A stretch of 64,000 nt of DNA from NCBI GenBank assembly GCA_030537195.1, contig JAUNOK010000003.1:1-64000 (forward strand). Direction: 5' to 3'. Below, in pieces: positions 1 through 9,852 of the stretch (position 1 is the first letter of the stretch; the number at the start of each line of letters is the position of its first letter). The stretch is from Eubacteriales bacterium (GTDB lineage: Bacteria > Bacillota > Clostridia > Lachnospirales > Lachnospiraceae). The position numbers and the translations under genes were made by a program. The notes under the pieces were generated by a model. That model had not been told where the DNA came from and made no database searches. It saw only the letters and a program-made list of their open reading frames with translations.

Positions 1-34
1 GTTCATCCTGAGCCAGGATCAAACTCTCATAAAA
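1..34 (-). rRNA. rrs: 16S rRNA, 5' end only (gene continues off the left edge)
   Basis: Read on the minus strand, the first bases contain the universal 16S start AGAGTTTGATCCTGGCTCAG followed by GATGAAC. By comparison with E. coli numbering the mature 5' end should lie near position 34. Only the first ~34 nt of the gene are in the window. The rest, and presumably the 23S and 5S genes, lie to the left. Confidence 0.95.
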
Positions 35-221
35 AGGTCTTTGCTTCGCAAAGCCATGTTTGCCCTCGTCAGTATTAAACTAACTAGCTTTAATAGTTTT
101 ACCATCAAGCAGAATGCTTGATTGGACTTTACTGTTTAGGTTCGTGTATCTTTCGATACTCGCAAGATTCATAATGAATCATTTTAAAATTCTCAAAGAA
201 TTTCAAGGTTGTCTTTCTATT

Positions 222-240
222 CAGTTATCAAAGAACTGTT
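222..240 (-). promoter_or_regulatory. rRNA leader boxA-like antitermination segment
   Basis: On the minus strand the leader between the promoter and the 16S gene reads AACAGTTCTTTGATAACTG. It resembles the GTTCTTTGAAAACTG segment common in Firmicute rRNA leaders, which contains a boxA-like antitermination sequence. The role is inferred from family knowledge. Confidence 0.5.
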
Positions 241-306
241 CTCAAACCCAGTATTTATCTGGTGTTTTAAGTCTTATTTGTTACCGCTTACCGCGGCGAC
301 TTGTAT

Positions 307-335
307 ATAATATCACCCGATCTACCTATTGTCAA
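307..335 (-). promoter_or_regulatory. rRNA operon promoter
   Basis: On the minus strand there is a perfect -35 TTGACA (330-335), a 17-bp spacer and a -10 TATTAT (307-312). The DNA upstream of the -35 is A/T-tract rich, like an UP element. The start would lie about 270 bp ahead of the 16S gene, normal for an rRNA leader. The 36-424 stretch holds no gene. Confidence 0.85.
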
Positions 336-424
336 CAACTTTTTTCAAAAATTTTCAAAAAATTTGATTTTTTGACATCCATCATGTCTTTCATAGCATG
401 TAAAGCCGCTTGTTTACTGGGTTT

Positions 425-892
425 CTAGTGTTCTTTGGCAGTCCACTTTTTAACGCATAATTTCATCACAGCGACGGAATCAACCATATTTTCATTAAAA
501 TGCCACTCTTTGCCTTCTGTATAATGTGCCATTATTAATTCAAGGGCATGCTTCTTCTCATCATATGATTCTACGAATTCTATGCTGCCTTTTCCAATCA
601 CGCTCTGATACATATAACTATATGAACACGCTGTGTCTGAACCGACAAGCTCATGTTTCGTATCCATTTCAAAAGATGCCCTTCCATTACTCTTTATCAA
701 GTCTGCTTTCTTTCCTTCTTTAGCACCATGACAATACAGTATAAGATTACCGTCATTGTCTTCATAGCCATAATTAAGTGGAACTATATATACATCTTCC
801 CCATCCACAAACCCAAGGCGCAGACAGTCACATTTGTCTACGATTCCAAGCATAAGATTATAATCAGTTACTTCTCTTTCTTTTCTTCTCAT
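425..892 (-). CDS. Pyridoxamine 5'-phosphate oxidase-like (NimA-type) flavin-binding protein
   Basis: The 155-residue protein has the layout of the small split-barrel PNPOx-like/NimA family: an N-terminal helix, a strand with RLGFVDG, then VPLNYGYE and the LYCHGAKEGKK region, which in this family borders the flavin phosphate site. These proteins bind FMN or a related cofactor, and their substrates are mostly unknown. The start has a GGAG box 5 nt upstream. It begins 21 bp after the radA stop and is probably co-transcribed with radA. It is the last gene before the rRNA promoter. Confidence 0.75.
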   Translation of the reverse strand: MRRKEREVTDYNLMLGIVDKCDCLRLGFVDGEDVYIVPLNYGYEDNDGNLILYCHGAKEGKKADLIKSNGRASFEMDTKHELVGSDTACSYSYMYQSVIGKGSIEFVESYDEKKHALELIMAHYTEGKEWHFNENMVDSVAVMKLCVKKWTAKEH

Positions 893-913
893 ATTATCTC
901 CATCTTCTGGCTT

Positions 914-2293
914 CTATATAAGTTTAATAGCCTCATTAACGTTATTCACGCCAATAATCTCTATTTCATTGTTACTCTTTATGTTCTTCATACATACCCC
1001 TGGTAATATACATGTCTTAAATCCAAGTTTGACAGCCTCATTGACTCTCTGCTGTGCCTGACTTACTGCTCTTACTTCACCTGCAAGTCCGACTTCTCCG
1101 AATATAACTGTCTTTTCATCAATCGCCCTATTCTTAAAGCTGCTCACAAGTGCCATGATAATTCCTAAGTCAAGTGCTGGCTCATTAACTTTAATTCCAC
1201 CTGCAACATTTACATATGCATCACTTCCTGACATATGTATACCAGCTCTCTTTTCAAGAACTGCCATAAGAAGATTAACCCTGTTATAATCTGTTCCCGC
1301 TGCCGTTCTTCTTGCCATACCGAAATTAGAGTCACATACAAGTGCCTGAATCTCCACCATTATAGGACGTGTTCCTTCAAGAAGGCACACAACAACTGAA
1401 CCTGATGCGTTCTCAGGTCTTCCATTAAGCATATACTCTGACGGATTTTCAACCTCCGCCAGACCGCTCTGCTGCATTTCAAATACGCCTATTTCGTTGG
1501 TTGAGCCAAATCTGTTCTTAACCCCTCTTAATATTCTGTATGAAGCATATCTGTCACCTTCAAAATAAAGAACCGTATCAACCATATGCTCAAGCATCCT
1601 TGGTCCTGCAACTGTTCCTTCCTTAGTCACATGTCCAACTATGAATATAGTGATATTCAATCCCTTTGCAAGCTGCATAAGTACAGATGTTGTCTCTCTT
1701 ACCTGCGAAACACTTCCCGGTGCTGCTGCTACATCCTCTTTATACATAGTCTGTATAGAGTCAATTATGACTACTTCCGGTTTATTTCTTGTAAGAATAT
1801 CCTCTATATTATCAAGATTAGTCTCACATAACAGTTTCAATACTCCATTACATCTGCCAATTCTATCCGCCCTCAGCTTTATCTGTTTAAGGGATTCTTC
1901 TCCCGATATATATAGTACATCTCTTCCTGCTCCCGACAGGTTATAACACATCTGCAGAAGAAGCGTAGACTTTCCTATTCCCGGGTCTCCTCCTACAAGC
2001 ACCAAAGAACCTGCAACAATTCCCCCGCCAAGCACTCTGTCGAGCTCTGCTATGCCTGTAGATGTTCTGTCGTTCTCTTCAAAACTCACACTGTTTATCT
2101 CTACAGGAACAGGTGCTGACGAAGCTGCTGCCCTCTGGCTTGTTCCTGCTATTCCCTTAGCTGACTTCTGTCTGCTTACTGGCTCTTCTACAAATGTGTT
2201 CCATTCCTTACACGCTGGGCACTGTCCGAACCATTTGGCAGACTCATATCCACATTCTTTACAAAAAAACGCTGTATTCTTTGCTTTAGCCAT
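914..2293 (-). CDS. radA: DNA repair protein RadA (Sms)
   Basis: This is a 459-residue RecA-related branch-migration ATPase that processes recombination intermediates. All RadA parts are visible: an N-terminal four-cysteine zinc finger (CKECG and CPACKEW), Walker A GGDPGIGKSTLL near residue 102, the RadA-specific KNRFG motif near residue 258, and a C-terminal Lon-protease-like domain. Length matches the usual ~455. The start ATG follows an AGGGGGA box. In many Firmicutes radA neighbours clpC, as here, though a small unknown gene lies between them. A terminator hairpin sits just upstream. Confidence 0.97.
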   Translation of the reverse strand: MAKAKNTAFFCKECGYESAKWFGQCPACKEWNTFVEEPVSRQKSAKGIAGTSQRAAASSAPVPVEINSVSFEENDRTSTGIAELDRVLGGGIVAGSLVLVGGDPGIGKSTLLLQMCYNLSGAGRDVLYISGEESLKQIKLRADRIGRCNGVLKLLCETNLDNIEDILTRNKPEVVIIDSIQTMYKEDVAAAPGSVSQVRETTSVLMQLAKGLNITIFIVGHVTKEGTVAGPRMLEHMVDTVLYFEGDRYASYRILRGVKNRFGSTNEIGVFEMQQSGLAEVENPSEYMLNGRPENASGSVVVCLLEGTRPIMVEIQALVCDSNFGMARRTAAGTDYNRVNLLMAVLEKRAGIHMSGSDAYVNVAGGIKVNEPALDLGIIMALVSSFKNRAIDEKTVIFGEVGLAGEVRAVSQAQQRVNEAVKLGFKTCILPGVCMKNIKSNNEIEIIGVNNVNEAIKLI

Positions 2294-2303
2294 ATATCCC
2301 CCT

Positions 2304-2340
2304 AAAAAAGGCTGTCACAACATATTCATGTGTGACAGCC
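2304..2340 (-). terminator. Intrinsic terminator between the 2372-2785 gene and radA
   Basis: On the minus strand GGCTGTCACA pairs with TGTGACAGCC (arms 2331-2340 and 2310-2319, 11-nt loop), followed by six T residues. It ends transcription from the small upstream gene and lies just before the radA ribosome-binding site, so radA probably needs its own promoter or readthrough. Confidence 0.85.
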
Positions 2341-2371
2341 CTGTAAAATCATAATATCCTTTAAACTTTGA

Positions 2372-2785
2372 TTAAGCCTTCTTAATATCTACTTTAACAG
2401 GCTTCTCACCATCAAATTCTACTGAAAGAACAAGCTTTCCACCCATATTAGTAGCCATTGTTCCTGCATCTTTATCATTAATTCTGATATCGTATGAAGC
2501 ACCTTCTTCAAGACCTAATGTTATCTGCGCATCTTCTTTTCCTTCTACGCAAAATGTTACACTTGTATCTGTAGCCTTGAAATTATTAACTGCTGTTCCT
2601 GGAACAGATTCATATACAAATGAACCATTCTTCTCAAGCTTAGTGATTTCATAAAATGTCTTCACCTTATATGTATCCCCACAATGCTCGAAATCTGGCA
2701 GCTTTGATTTAACATCTAACTTATAATTACCAAAGCTGATTGTTCCATCCGCTTCTGAACGAATCAATTCATTTACTACTGGCAT
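2372..2785 (-). CDS. Small conserved Lachnospiraceae protein of unknown function
   Basis: The 137-residue protein begins MPVVNELIRSEADG and is rich in alternating beta-strand-like sequence with no signal peptide or membrane segment. It has a short KVKTFYEITKLEKNG stretch. I recall similar Lachnospiraceae proteins under the name 'endosialidase', but I see no catalytic motif that supports an enzyme, so I leave the function open. The start is well supported by AGGAGGATAATA before ATG. It lies downstream of clpC and has its own terminator. Confidence 0.7.
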   Translation of the reverse strand: MPVVNELIRSEADGTISFGNYKLDVKSKLPDFEHCGDTYKVKTFYEITKLEKNGSFVYESVPGTAVNNFKATDTSVTFCVEGKEDAQITLGLEEGASYDIRINDKDAGTMATNMGGKLVLSVEFDGEKPVKVDIKKA

Positions 2786-2828
2786 ATTATTATCCTCCTG
2801 TTTGTTACGATATGTATGTACTGATTAT

Positions 2829-2874
2829 ACAATAAACTGACAAAAAGCGCCAGCAATTTGTCAGTTGTTTATTG
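2829..2874. terminator. Long inverted repeat after clpC, probable terminator
   Basis: ACAATAAACTGACAAA (2829-2844) is repeated in inverted form, with a two-base bulge, up to 2874. It sits 9 bp beyond the clpC stop. Read on the minus strand it is followed at once by GTATAATC, so the same sequence may also border the promoter (TATAAT) of the 2372-2785 gene. No clean T-tract follows, so terminator is the likelier but unproven reading. Confidence 0.45.
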
Positions 2875-2882
2875 TTTATTTA

Positions 2883-5345
2883 TTATTTGTTCACGCCCCT
2901 TTTAAGAGTGAAGTTAAGCTTGTTATCCTTTACAGTTATCTTAACTTTATTGCCAGCATGTACCTTTCCCATAAGGATACGTTCTGCAAGAACATCTTCC
3001 ACTTCATTCTGGATAGTACGACGCAGAGGTCTTGCTCCGTATTTCGAATCATATCCCTTATCAACAAGCCACTGTCTTGCAGCATCATCAAGCTCTATTG
3101 ATAATTTCATCTGCTCCATAATACGCCTGTTAACATTAGCTATCATTATATCTACAATCTTAGATATCTGTTCTTTGCCAAGAACGTGGAATACAACAAT
3201 ATCATCTATTCTGTTAATGAACTCTGGCTTAAATATTCTCTTAACCTCATCCATAACTTTGCTTTTCATCTCTTCGTGATTCTGCTGTTCAGTCATTCCT
3301 GATGAGAACCCAAGTGACTTAGGAGATACTATATTCTCAGCTCCGGCATTACTTGTCATTATAATTATTGTATTCTTGAAATCTATGACTCTTCCTGTTG
3401 AATCTGTTATATGTCCATCGTCAAGCACCTGTAAAAGAACATTAAATACATCCGGGTGGGCTTTCTCAACTTCATCAAAAAGAATTACAGAGTATGGATT
3501 TCTTCTTACTTTCTCACTAAGCTGTCCTCCCTCATCATATCCTACATATCCTGGAGGTGAACCAATAAGCTTTGATACTGTGTGTTTCTCCATAAACTCA
3601 GACATATCAACTCTTATAAGTGAATTCTCTGTTCCAAACATTGCATCTGCCAGTGCTTTGGAAAGTTCTGTCTTACCTACACCAGTAGGTCCTAAGAACA
3701 GGAATGAGCCAATTGGTCTGTTAGGATCTTTAAGCCCTACTCTTCCTCTTCTTATAGCCTTAGCAACAGCTGTAACAGCCTCATCCTGTCCGATAACCCT
3801 GTTGTGCAGAGTTTCCTCAAGCTTCATAAGACGTTCAGACTCTGCCTGCGCAATTCTCTGTACAGGAATCTTTGTCCATGTTGATACAACAGAAGCAATT
3901 TCATCCTCACCAACAACAAGATTATTCTCATTAATGCTGTCCTGCCACTGCTTTGTCATCTTTTCAAGCTGTTCTTTTTTCTTTAACTGCTTTTTCTTGA
4001 TTTCTCCGGCTTTCTCGTAAGCCTCTGTCTTAATCGCTTCTTCCTTATCAGTAGTAAGCTGTTCTATCTGAGCCTCTAATGTCTTAATCTCCTCAGGCAT
4101 TACATATGCATCAAGTCTTGTCTTAGAAGATGCTTCGTCAATAAGGTCAATTGCCTTATCAGGAAGAAATCTGTCATTAATATATCTCTTAGATAGCTTA
4201 ACTGCTGCAACTACAGCCTCATCTGTAATTGTAACATGATGATGTTCCTCGTATTTGCCCTTAAGACCTCTTAATATCTGGATTGCCTCATCTGCCGTAG
4301 GTTCTTCAACCTTAACTGGCTGGAATCTTCTTTCAAGTGCAGCATCTTTTTCAATATGCTTTCTGTATTCTTCAAGAGTTGTAGCACCGATAAGCTGTAT
4401 TTCGCCTCTTGCAAGAGATGGCTTTAATATATTAGATGCGTCAATAGCGCCTTCAGCCCCACCTGCTCCTATTATTGTGTGAATCTCGTCTAAGAAAAGT
4501 AATACATTACCGGCATTCTTAACTTCTGCTATTACTTTCTTGATTCTTTCTTCAAATTCACCTCTGTACTTAGAACCTGCAACCATTCCTGACAAATCTA
4601 ATGTCAGAAGACGCTTGTCCTTAATTGTCTCAGGCACATTACCTTCAACTATGCGGGCTGCAAGACCTTCTGCTATGGCAGTCTTTCCTACACCCGGTTC
4701 ACCTATAAGACAAGGATTATTCTTAGTTCTTCTGCTAAGTATCTGAATAACTCTCTGAATCTCTTCTTCTCTTCCAATAACAGGATCCAGCCTTCCCTCT
4801 CTTGCCATCTGTGTAAGATCTCTGCTGTACTGATCAAGTGTTGCAGTACTTTTTTTATCACCGCCTCTTGGTCTTCCATTCTGGAAATCTTCTTTAGCCC
4901 TTCCCGTATCTTCACCCATAGCCATAAGAAGATCTACATACATCTTCTTAACTGGAACTCCTATTGTATTAAGAAGTCTCGAAGCCACACTGTCTGTCTC
5001 TTTTATTATAGCAATTAAAATGTGTTCTGTACCTATAAGTTCTGACTTGAAACGTGCAGCTTCTCTTGCTGCATTGTCAAGTATATGTCTTACTCTTGGT
5101 GTATATCCTGACGGCTCTTTTACATTAACTACACTGTCAGGCGCTATAAGCTGACATACAAGATTAATAATCTTTTCATCCGTAACATCATTGCTAAGAA
5201 GAACTGATGATGCAAGCCCACCTTCAGCTTTAATAAGCCCTATAAGAAGATGTTCTGAACCTATATAACCATGTCCTAACATAGCAGCTGTATCTGCCGC
5301 GTAATTAAGCGCTTCCTGCGCTTTACTGGTAAATCTGCTCTGCAT
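2883..5345 (-). CDS. clpC: ATP-dependent Clp protease ATP-binding subunit ClpC
   Basis: This 820-residue AAA+ unfoldase feeds substrates to ClpP and with McsB removes arginine-phosphorylated proteins. Visible parts in order are the duplicated N-terminal Clp_N domain (residues ~1-145), the first AAA+ domain with Walker [14 protein letters not shown] near 213 and LFLDEIHTI, a middle coiled region with UVR-like [15 protein letters not shown], the second AAA+ domain with [12 protein letters not shown], and the C-terminal ClpB_D2-small domain. The start has GAAAGGG upstream. It is the third gene of mcsA-mcsB-clpC; ctsR is absent. Confidence 0.97.
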   Translation of the reverse strand: MQSRFTSKAQEALNYAADTAAMLGHGYIGSEHLLIGLIKAEGGLASSVLLSNDVTDEKIINLVCQLIAPDSVVNVKEPSGYTPRVRHILDNAAREAARFKSELIGTEHILIAIIKETDSVASRLLNTIGVPVKKMYVDLLMAMGEDTGRAKEDFQNGRPRGGDKKSTATLDQYSRDLTQMAREGRLDPVIGREEEIQRVIQILSRRTKNNPCLIGEPGVGKTAIAEGLAARIVEGNVPETIKDKRLLTLDLSGMVAGSKYRGEFEERIKKVIAEVKNAGNVLLFLDEIHTIIGAGGAEGAIDASNILKPSLARGEIQLIGATTLEEYRKHIEKDAALERRFQPVKVEEPTADEAIQILRGLKGKYEEHHHVTITDEAVVAAVKLSKRYINDRFLPDKAIDLIDEASSKTRLDAYVMPEEIKTLEAQIEQLTTDKEEAIKTEAYEKAGEIKKKQLKKKEQLEKMTKQWQDSINENNLVVGEDEIASVVSTWTKIPVQRIAQAESERLMKLEETLHNRVIGQDEAVTAVAKAIRRGRVGLKDPNRPIGSFLFLGPTGVGKTELSKALADAMFGTENSLIRVDMSEFMEKHTVSKLIGSPPGYVGYDEGGQLSEKVRRNPYSVILFDEVEKAHPDVFNVLLQVLDDGHITDSTGRVIDFKNTIIIMTSNAGAENIVSPKSLGFSSGMTEQQNHEEMKSKVMDEVKRIFKPEFINRIDDIVVFHVLGKEQISKIVDIMIANVNRRIMEQMKLSIELDDAARQWLVDKGYDSKYGARPLRRTIQNEVEDVLAERILMGKVHAGNKVKITVKDNKLNFTLKRGVNK

Positions 5346-5394
5346 TTTGTAACCCTTTCTATATCATTTTCTATATGATTATGGTAATTATTAA

Positions 5395-6426
5395 TTAATG
5401 GATTGTTGGCAGATGTTCTCTGATGAAATCTGCTCTTGCAATTTCCAGCTCCTCTTCATCCATATCTTTATTAGATATCATAAGAAGATTAGCTGGATGT
5501 ATTCCTATCATAAGCTGATATATATTACTCTCATCAAACCCATCAGCCTTAATAAGTCCTGATGCGAGTCCAAATCTTATCTGTGAAAGCAACAACTCTC
5601 CATCATTAAGTGTAACCTTCCTGGCATATTTTAACACACCATATGATCTGTACACCATATCAAGTGCGGTCATCTTTCGCTTCGTAATATACTGCTTTCT
5701 GTAATTGCGCTCCTGTGCAATAATCTGTTCTGCAATATTGTCAAGATTATCAATTATATCTTTCTCACTTTTTCCAAGTGTCACAAGATTAGTAAGCTGG
5801 TATATATCACCTAACGCTCTGTTATTATCGCCTTCCATTGCCCTTAACACCAGACCGAATCTTCCAACCTCTGGAATCAGTCCTGATATTTTATCATTTC
5901 CCGCAAGTGCTGGCAAATGAAGCATGTAACTTGCCCTCATTCCCGTTCCAGCATTAGATGGAAGTGTTGTGAGATATCCAAACTTCTGGTCATACGAATA
6001 ATCAAGCACATTACCAATAATATCATCCATCTTATCAGCCAGTGTATATGCTTTCTGCATATTCATACCCGCAGCAAACGCCTGTATTCTTATATGATCT
6101 TCTTCATTAATCATTATTGACACATCCTCATCAGGGGCAACAAATCCTGCTGCATAATCCTGTTTTTCAAGATATGAACTTATAACATGTCTCTCCCTCA
6201 TACCCATCTTCTGATACGTATCAAGATAATCAAAATTATATGAATTATAATCGCTTACCGGCGACACATTCTTTAACTGGTCAGTAACATTTTTAACCAG
6301 CTTCTTTGCATCTGCATCTGACATCTTATAGGAAAAGTTATATCCTCTAATATTACGGGCAAGTCTTACTCTGCTTGATATAACAACATCAGAGTTATTG
6401 CCGCCCTCTTCAAACCATCTAAGCAT
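5395..6426 (-). CDS. mcsB: Protein-arginine kinase McsB
   Basis: The 343-residue protein is a bacterial member of the phosphagen (guanido) kinase fold that phosphorylates arginine side chains and marks proteins for ClpCP. The diagnostic SSRVRLARNIRGYNF stretch is near residue 17, the conserved LPSNAGTGMRAS loop near 154, and the EGDNRALGDIYQLTN segment near 199. It overlaps the end of mcsA by 8 bp, indicating translational coupling, and precedes clpC by 49 bp. Confidence 0.95.
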   Translation of the reverse strand: MLRWFEEGGNNSDVVISSRVRLARNIRGYNFSYKMSDADAKKLVKNVTDQLKNVSPVSDYNSYNFDYLDTYQKMGMRERHVISSYLEKQDYAAGFVAPDEDVSIMINEEDHIRIQAFAAGMNMQKAYTLADKMDDIIGNVLDYSYDQKFGYLTTLPSNAGTGMRASYMLHLPALAGNDKISGLIPEVGRFGLVLRAMEGDNNRALGDIYQLTNLVTLGKSEKDIIDNLDNIAEQIIAQERNYRKQYITKRKMTALDMVYRSYGVLKYARKVTLNDGELLLSQIRFGLASGLIKADGFDESNIYQLMIGIHPANLLMISNKDMDEEELEIARADFIREHLPTIH

Positions 6427-7012
6427 TGTGACCGCCTCCCTGTGTTGTATCCTCTTTCTTTAGCTGTTTTATCATATCACGAAGTCTTGCTGCTTCTTCG
6501 AAATTCTCTATCTCAACAGCCTCTCTTAATTTCATGTTCAGTTCACTGATTCGCTCTTTAGCAGATTTCTCTGCCTTTTCTGCTTTCATGACTGGCAGAA
6601 CATCTGACTCATCATTATCATATGTCTGCTCTGTCTGTTTCTTATATTTCTTTCCTTTGTGCACTGAATCACCATGCAGCCTTTTCATATTATCCTCAAT
6701 AAGAGGTCCAAACACTCCATAACACTCAGCACACCCAAATTTACCCACCATAGTAAATTCATCAAATGTCATTCCACAGCCAGGACATTTGATATGCATC
6801 ATAGGTCCGTCTTCCACCTGTGCTGAATTACCAGCCAGCAGACCTGTCAGAAGTCTTACAAATGGAAACTCAGAATCCGCACTTTCTGACATTCCTGCAA
6901 AATTAAGTCTTCTTGCACAATCCATACATATATGGTGTTCTTTCTTAATTCCATTGATTATTTCTGTATAATGAATTGAAGCTTCATTCTGATGACAATT
7001 CTCACAAAGCAT
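6419..7012 (-). CDS. mcsA: McsA, zinc-finger activator of McsB
   Basis: The 197-residue protein has two CXXC zinc-binding pairs near the N-terminus (CENCH, CMDCARR), a second set around residues 75-96 (CPGCG, CAECYG), and a C-terminal UVR motif (EIENFEEAARLRDMIKQLK). This is the McsA layout; it binds and activates McsB. AAAGGA precedes the ATG. It is the first gene of the stress operon. No CtsR-type heptad repeat (GGTCAAA) is visible in the 35 bp before it, and the preceding gene is a flippase rather than ctsR. Confidence 0.93.
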   Translation of the reverse strand: MLCENCHQNEASIHYTEIINGIKKEHHICMDCARRLNFAGMSESADSEFPFVRLLTGLLAGNSAQVEDGPMMHIKCPGCGMTFDEFTMVGKFGCAECYGVFGPLIEDNMKRLHGDSVHKGKKYKKQTEQTYDNDESDVLPVMKAEKAEKSAKERISELNMKLREAVEIENFEEAARLRDMIKQLKKEDTTQGGGHNA

Positions 7013-7047
7013 ATTATTCCTTTCCAGCCAGGAATTACATTCCTGCT

Positions 7048-8619
7048 TTATTCAAATACTCTCATCTTAGTTAAAGCATAGTAAGGGCCAAAATATGTTA
7101 TTAAAGCAACTGTAAAGGCTATTACTAACGCCAGAACATTAGACGATGTAAGTGTATACATTCCCTTATATGAAAGCCATGTAAACACACCCATTATAAG
7201 TGCCGATATAACAGGTTTGGCAAATATACTTATATACGGCATTGTATAATCAATTTCCTGATATAAGGTTCTAAGATTAAGTATAAATATTAATATCGGA
7301 AATGTTGCATTACCTATAACCACTGCATATATCCCAAGTGCTGAAAACTTAAGTAGCACAAATACAAGCACAATGTGAACTGCAAGTGATATAGATGAAT
7401 GTATCATTGGCACATTTACACGGTCAATTCCCTGTAGTGCTGTACTTGTAACTGTAGAGAGTGTATAGAACACAACTGCAATTGCGCCTATCTTTAACAT
7501 CATTCCACCCTGCGCGCTGTTATAACGTGAGAATAACAGTCTGATTATAGGCTGTCCGATAACAAACAATCCTACAAATGATGGAACTGCAATAAACATA
7601 TTAGTCTTTAATGTCTTAGTAATCTTATCATATATAGAATCATAATCCCTGTCTGTAAATGATGCTACCACACTAGGAAGCATTGATGCAGACATTGCAG
7701 ACGCAACTCCCTGAGGTATACCTATAAGAAGGCTGTAACTCGAACTGAAATTACCAAGGTCCATGGATATGCTCTTAGTGATATCCCGTCCAACCATTAT
7801 ATTACTAAACATCACATCATCTATCAAAGCACTAATCTGGTAAAATGTCTGTCCAAGTATAATTGGTATCATTGTATATATGATAATCTTACAAATCTCG
7901 CCTGTACTTTGATCCTCTGTATGTCTGTCTTTTCTTTTCAGCCTGTTAAATGTCGGTGTATATACTGCATAGAGAAATCCCATAAATAAAACCGCTGTAA
8001 GTGCCCCCATAGCAGTACCAAGCGTACTTCCTGCTGCTCCATATGCTGCCACATCTGGGGATGAAGCAAATGCCTTCATCATTCCATATCCGGCAGCAAT
8101 ACTTACAATAGCATTAACAATCTGCTCAACTATCTGTGATACAGCAGTTGGAATCATTGTACTCTGTCCTTGAAAGAAGCCTCTTATAACACCAAGAATT
8201 GCAACAAGGAATATTGTAGGTGCAAGAATTCTTAACGGAATTGCAAGTCCAGGAAGGCCTCCTCCATATATAACATTTTCAATAAATGAAGCACCAAAGA
8301 ATACAAGAAGTGCAGCAACACCTCCTGTACATATTGCAACCATTAATGAACATTTTAATACCTTGGCTGCACTTTTATATCTTCTTTTAGTAAACCTTGC
8401 TGATACAAGTTTGGATACCGCCATAGGAAGACCATATGATGACAGTACAAGCATTATATTATATATGTTAAATGCTGCTCCATATATACCATTACCTTCA
8501 CTTCCTATAATGTTAACGACAGGAATTCTGTAAAGCATACCTATTATTCTTACAAGAATACCTGCAATTGCAAGAATACTACCATGAACTATAAAATTGC
8601 GTTTATTAGATTCTGACAT
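7048..8619 (-). CDS. Polysaccharide/lipid flippase of the MurJ/SpoVB (MATE-like) family
   Basis: This is a roughly 523-residue integral membrane protein with about 14 transmembrane segments and the N-terminal GMLYRIPVVNIIGSEGNGIYG signature split across residues ~25-45 of the family. SpoVB/MurJ relatives flip undecaprenyl-linked precursors such as lipid II. An in-frame TTG lies four codons upstream, but GGAG overlaps it at ideal distance from the ATG at 8619, so I start at MSESNK. Whether it handles lipid II or another glycan cannot be told. The polysaccharide operon upstream suggests an envelope role. Confidence 0.85.
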   Translation of the reverse strand: MSESNKRNFIVHGSILAIAGILVRIIGMLYRIPVVNIIGSEGNGIYGAAFNIYNIMLVLSSYGLPMAVSKLVSARFTKRRYKSAAKVLKCSLMVAICTGGVAALLVFFGASFIENVIYGGGLPGLAIPLRILAPTIFLVAILGVIRGFFQGQSTMIPTAVSQIVEQIVNAIVSIAAGYGMMKAFASSPDVAAYGAAGSTLGTAMGALTAVLFMGFLYAVYTPTFNRLKRKDRHTEDQSTGEICKIIIYTMIPIILGQTFYQISALIDDVMFSNIMVGRDITKSISMDLGNFSSSYSLLIGIPQGVASAMSASMLPSVVASFTDRDYDSIYDKITKTLKTNMFIAVPSFVGLFVIGQPIIRLLFSRYNSAQGGMMLKIGAIAVVFYTLSTVTSTALQGIDRVNVPMIHSSISLAVHIVLVFVLLKFSALGIYAVVIGNATFPILIFILNLRTLYQEIDYTMPYISIFAKPVISALIMGVFTWLSYKGMYTLTSSNVLALVIAFTVALITYFGPYYALTKMRVFE

Positions 8620-8702
8620 ACTAATCTCCAAATCTTATGTAATAATTGTTTTCGAATTTGATTTTACATCTTATATACAATAAAATCTATAAATTTTTTG
8701 TT

Positions 8703-8739
8703 AAAAAAACCGTTCCAACCACTATTGATCAGAACGGTT
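8703..8739 (-). terminator. Intrinsic terminator of the envelope operon
   Basis: On the minus strand AACCGTTC (8732-8739) pairs with GAACGGTT (8708-8715), followed by seven T residues. It closes the 8751-12119 three-gene operon just after its last stop codon. Confidence 0.85.
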
Positions 8740-8750
8740 CACATTTTATA

Positions 8751-9836
8751 TTAATTAATTAAGAAATCAGCCAGCATCCATGTGCCATTCTGTTTTACAA
8801 AAGTATATGTAAGTGATGTCTTATATGTTGTATTGCCAGTCTGATAATCAACATAAAGATCATAATAAACATCACATGAAAAACAGCTATCTGAATACTT
8901 TCTGAAATTACTGATAGATTCATTATTAAACTGATATGTATATGACTTTCCCCAAAGATATGCCCATATAGCAGGAATGTCACTGACATACTCGGCTGCT
9001 GTACCAATCATGTAACTTGACAGCTTAGAAAGGCTTCCTCTGTTAATGATATAAGCACCATACTGCTCTGCTATTGTATATATTCTTGATTCAAGGCTCT
9101 TATATAATTCATCATCCGAAGGATAATAAGCTGTATAGCCTGTCTTCTTATCATATTCTACTGTAAGCTCTTTTCCATTAAGCTTAGCCGTTATTACAGG
9201 CTGTGCTATAAGCTGACCCACATCATACACATCATTAGTAGGAGTTTTCACATAATTAGATACATGTAAACATGGAGCAAATTCAACCGCCGATTCTGTT
9301 CTGTATGTATCATTCACCTGAACTCCATTAATGTAAACATCTGCTCCGGTTGGTGCTGTTACTTTCACATCAGCAAGTCCTTTGGTGTAATCTCCAAAAG
9401 AAACTGTTCCAAGAGTCCACTTATTAAACTTATGTGCATTCTTTCCTGCAGACTTAAGTTCTACCTTGGCAATAGGTGTGTCACCAGCATATACTACATA
9501 TACAGGTGTCTTCTCAGAATATTCACCAGCCTTTTTCTTGTACGATACTGTATTACCATTTAACTTATCTTTAAAATATTCTGCTATTGTATCAGTTGTT
9601 TCAAACTCACCTGAATCAACATTACTGTCTGACAAGAGTTTTCCTATCCCATCCGGAGTAAACTGCTCTGCTACCTTATCCATTGTTCCTGATGGAATTC
9701 CTTCTTCATAATCTTTCAAAAGGCTATGAAGCATAATCAGTATAACAACACCTGCGATAAGAAGAATTCCGCAGTATATACATAAAAATTTCTTAAAATT
9801 AGACAACTTCTTTTTTCTTTTATTATTTCGTGTCAT
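8751..9836 (-). CDS. Single-pass membrane-anchored extracytoplasmic protein, unknown function
   Basis: The 361-residue protein has a basic N-terminus (RNNKRKKKLSNFKK) and one transmembrane helix at about residues 18-38. The remainder should lie outside the membrane and is rich in tyrosine and beta-strand-like sequence. The C-terminal ~130 residues (IWAYLWGKSYTYQF onwards) could form an NTF2/SnoaL-like fold, which is a guess. AAGGAGGAAA precedes the ATG. It is the last gene behind a glycosyltransferase and a phosphodiester glycosidase, so a role in surface glycan export or modification is plausible. Confidence 0.7.
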   Translation of the reverse strand: MTRNNKRKKKLSNFKKFLCIYCGILLIAGVVILIMLHSLLKDYEEGIPSGTMDKVAEQFTPDGIGKLLSDSNVDSGEFETTDTIAEYFKDKLNGNTVSYKKKAGEYSEKTPVYVVYAGDTPIAKVELKSAGKNAHKFNKWTLGTVSFGDYTKGLADVKVTAPTGADVYINGVQVNDTYRTESAVEFAPCLHVSNYVKTPTNDVYDVGQLIAQPVITAKLNGKELTVEYDKKTGYTAYYPSDDELYKSLESRIYTIAEQYGAYIINRGSLSKLSSYMIGTAAEYVSDIPAIWAYLWGKSYTYQFNNESISNFRKYSDSCFSCDVYYDLYVDYQTGNTTYKTSLTYTFVKQNGTWMLADFLIN

Positions 9837-9852
9837 ACTACTTTCCTCCTTC

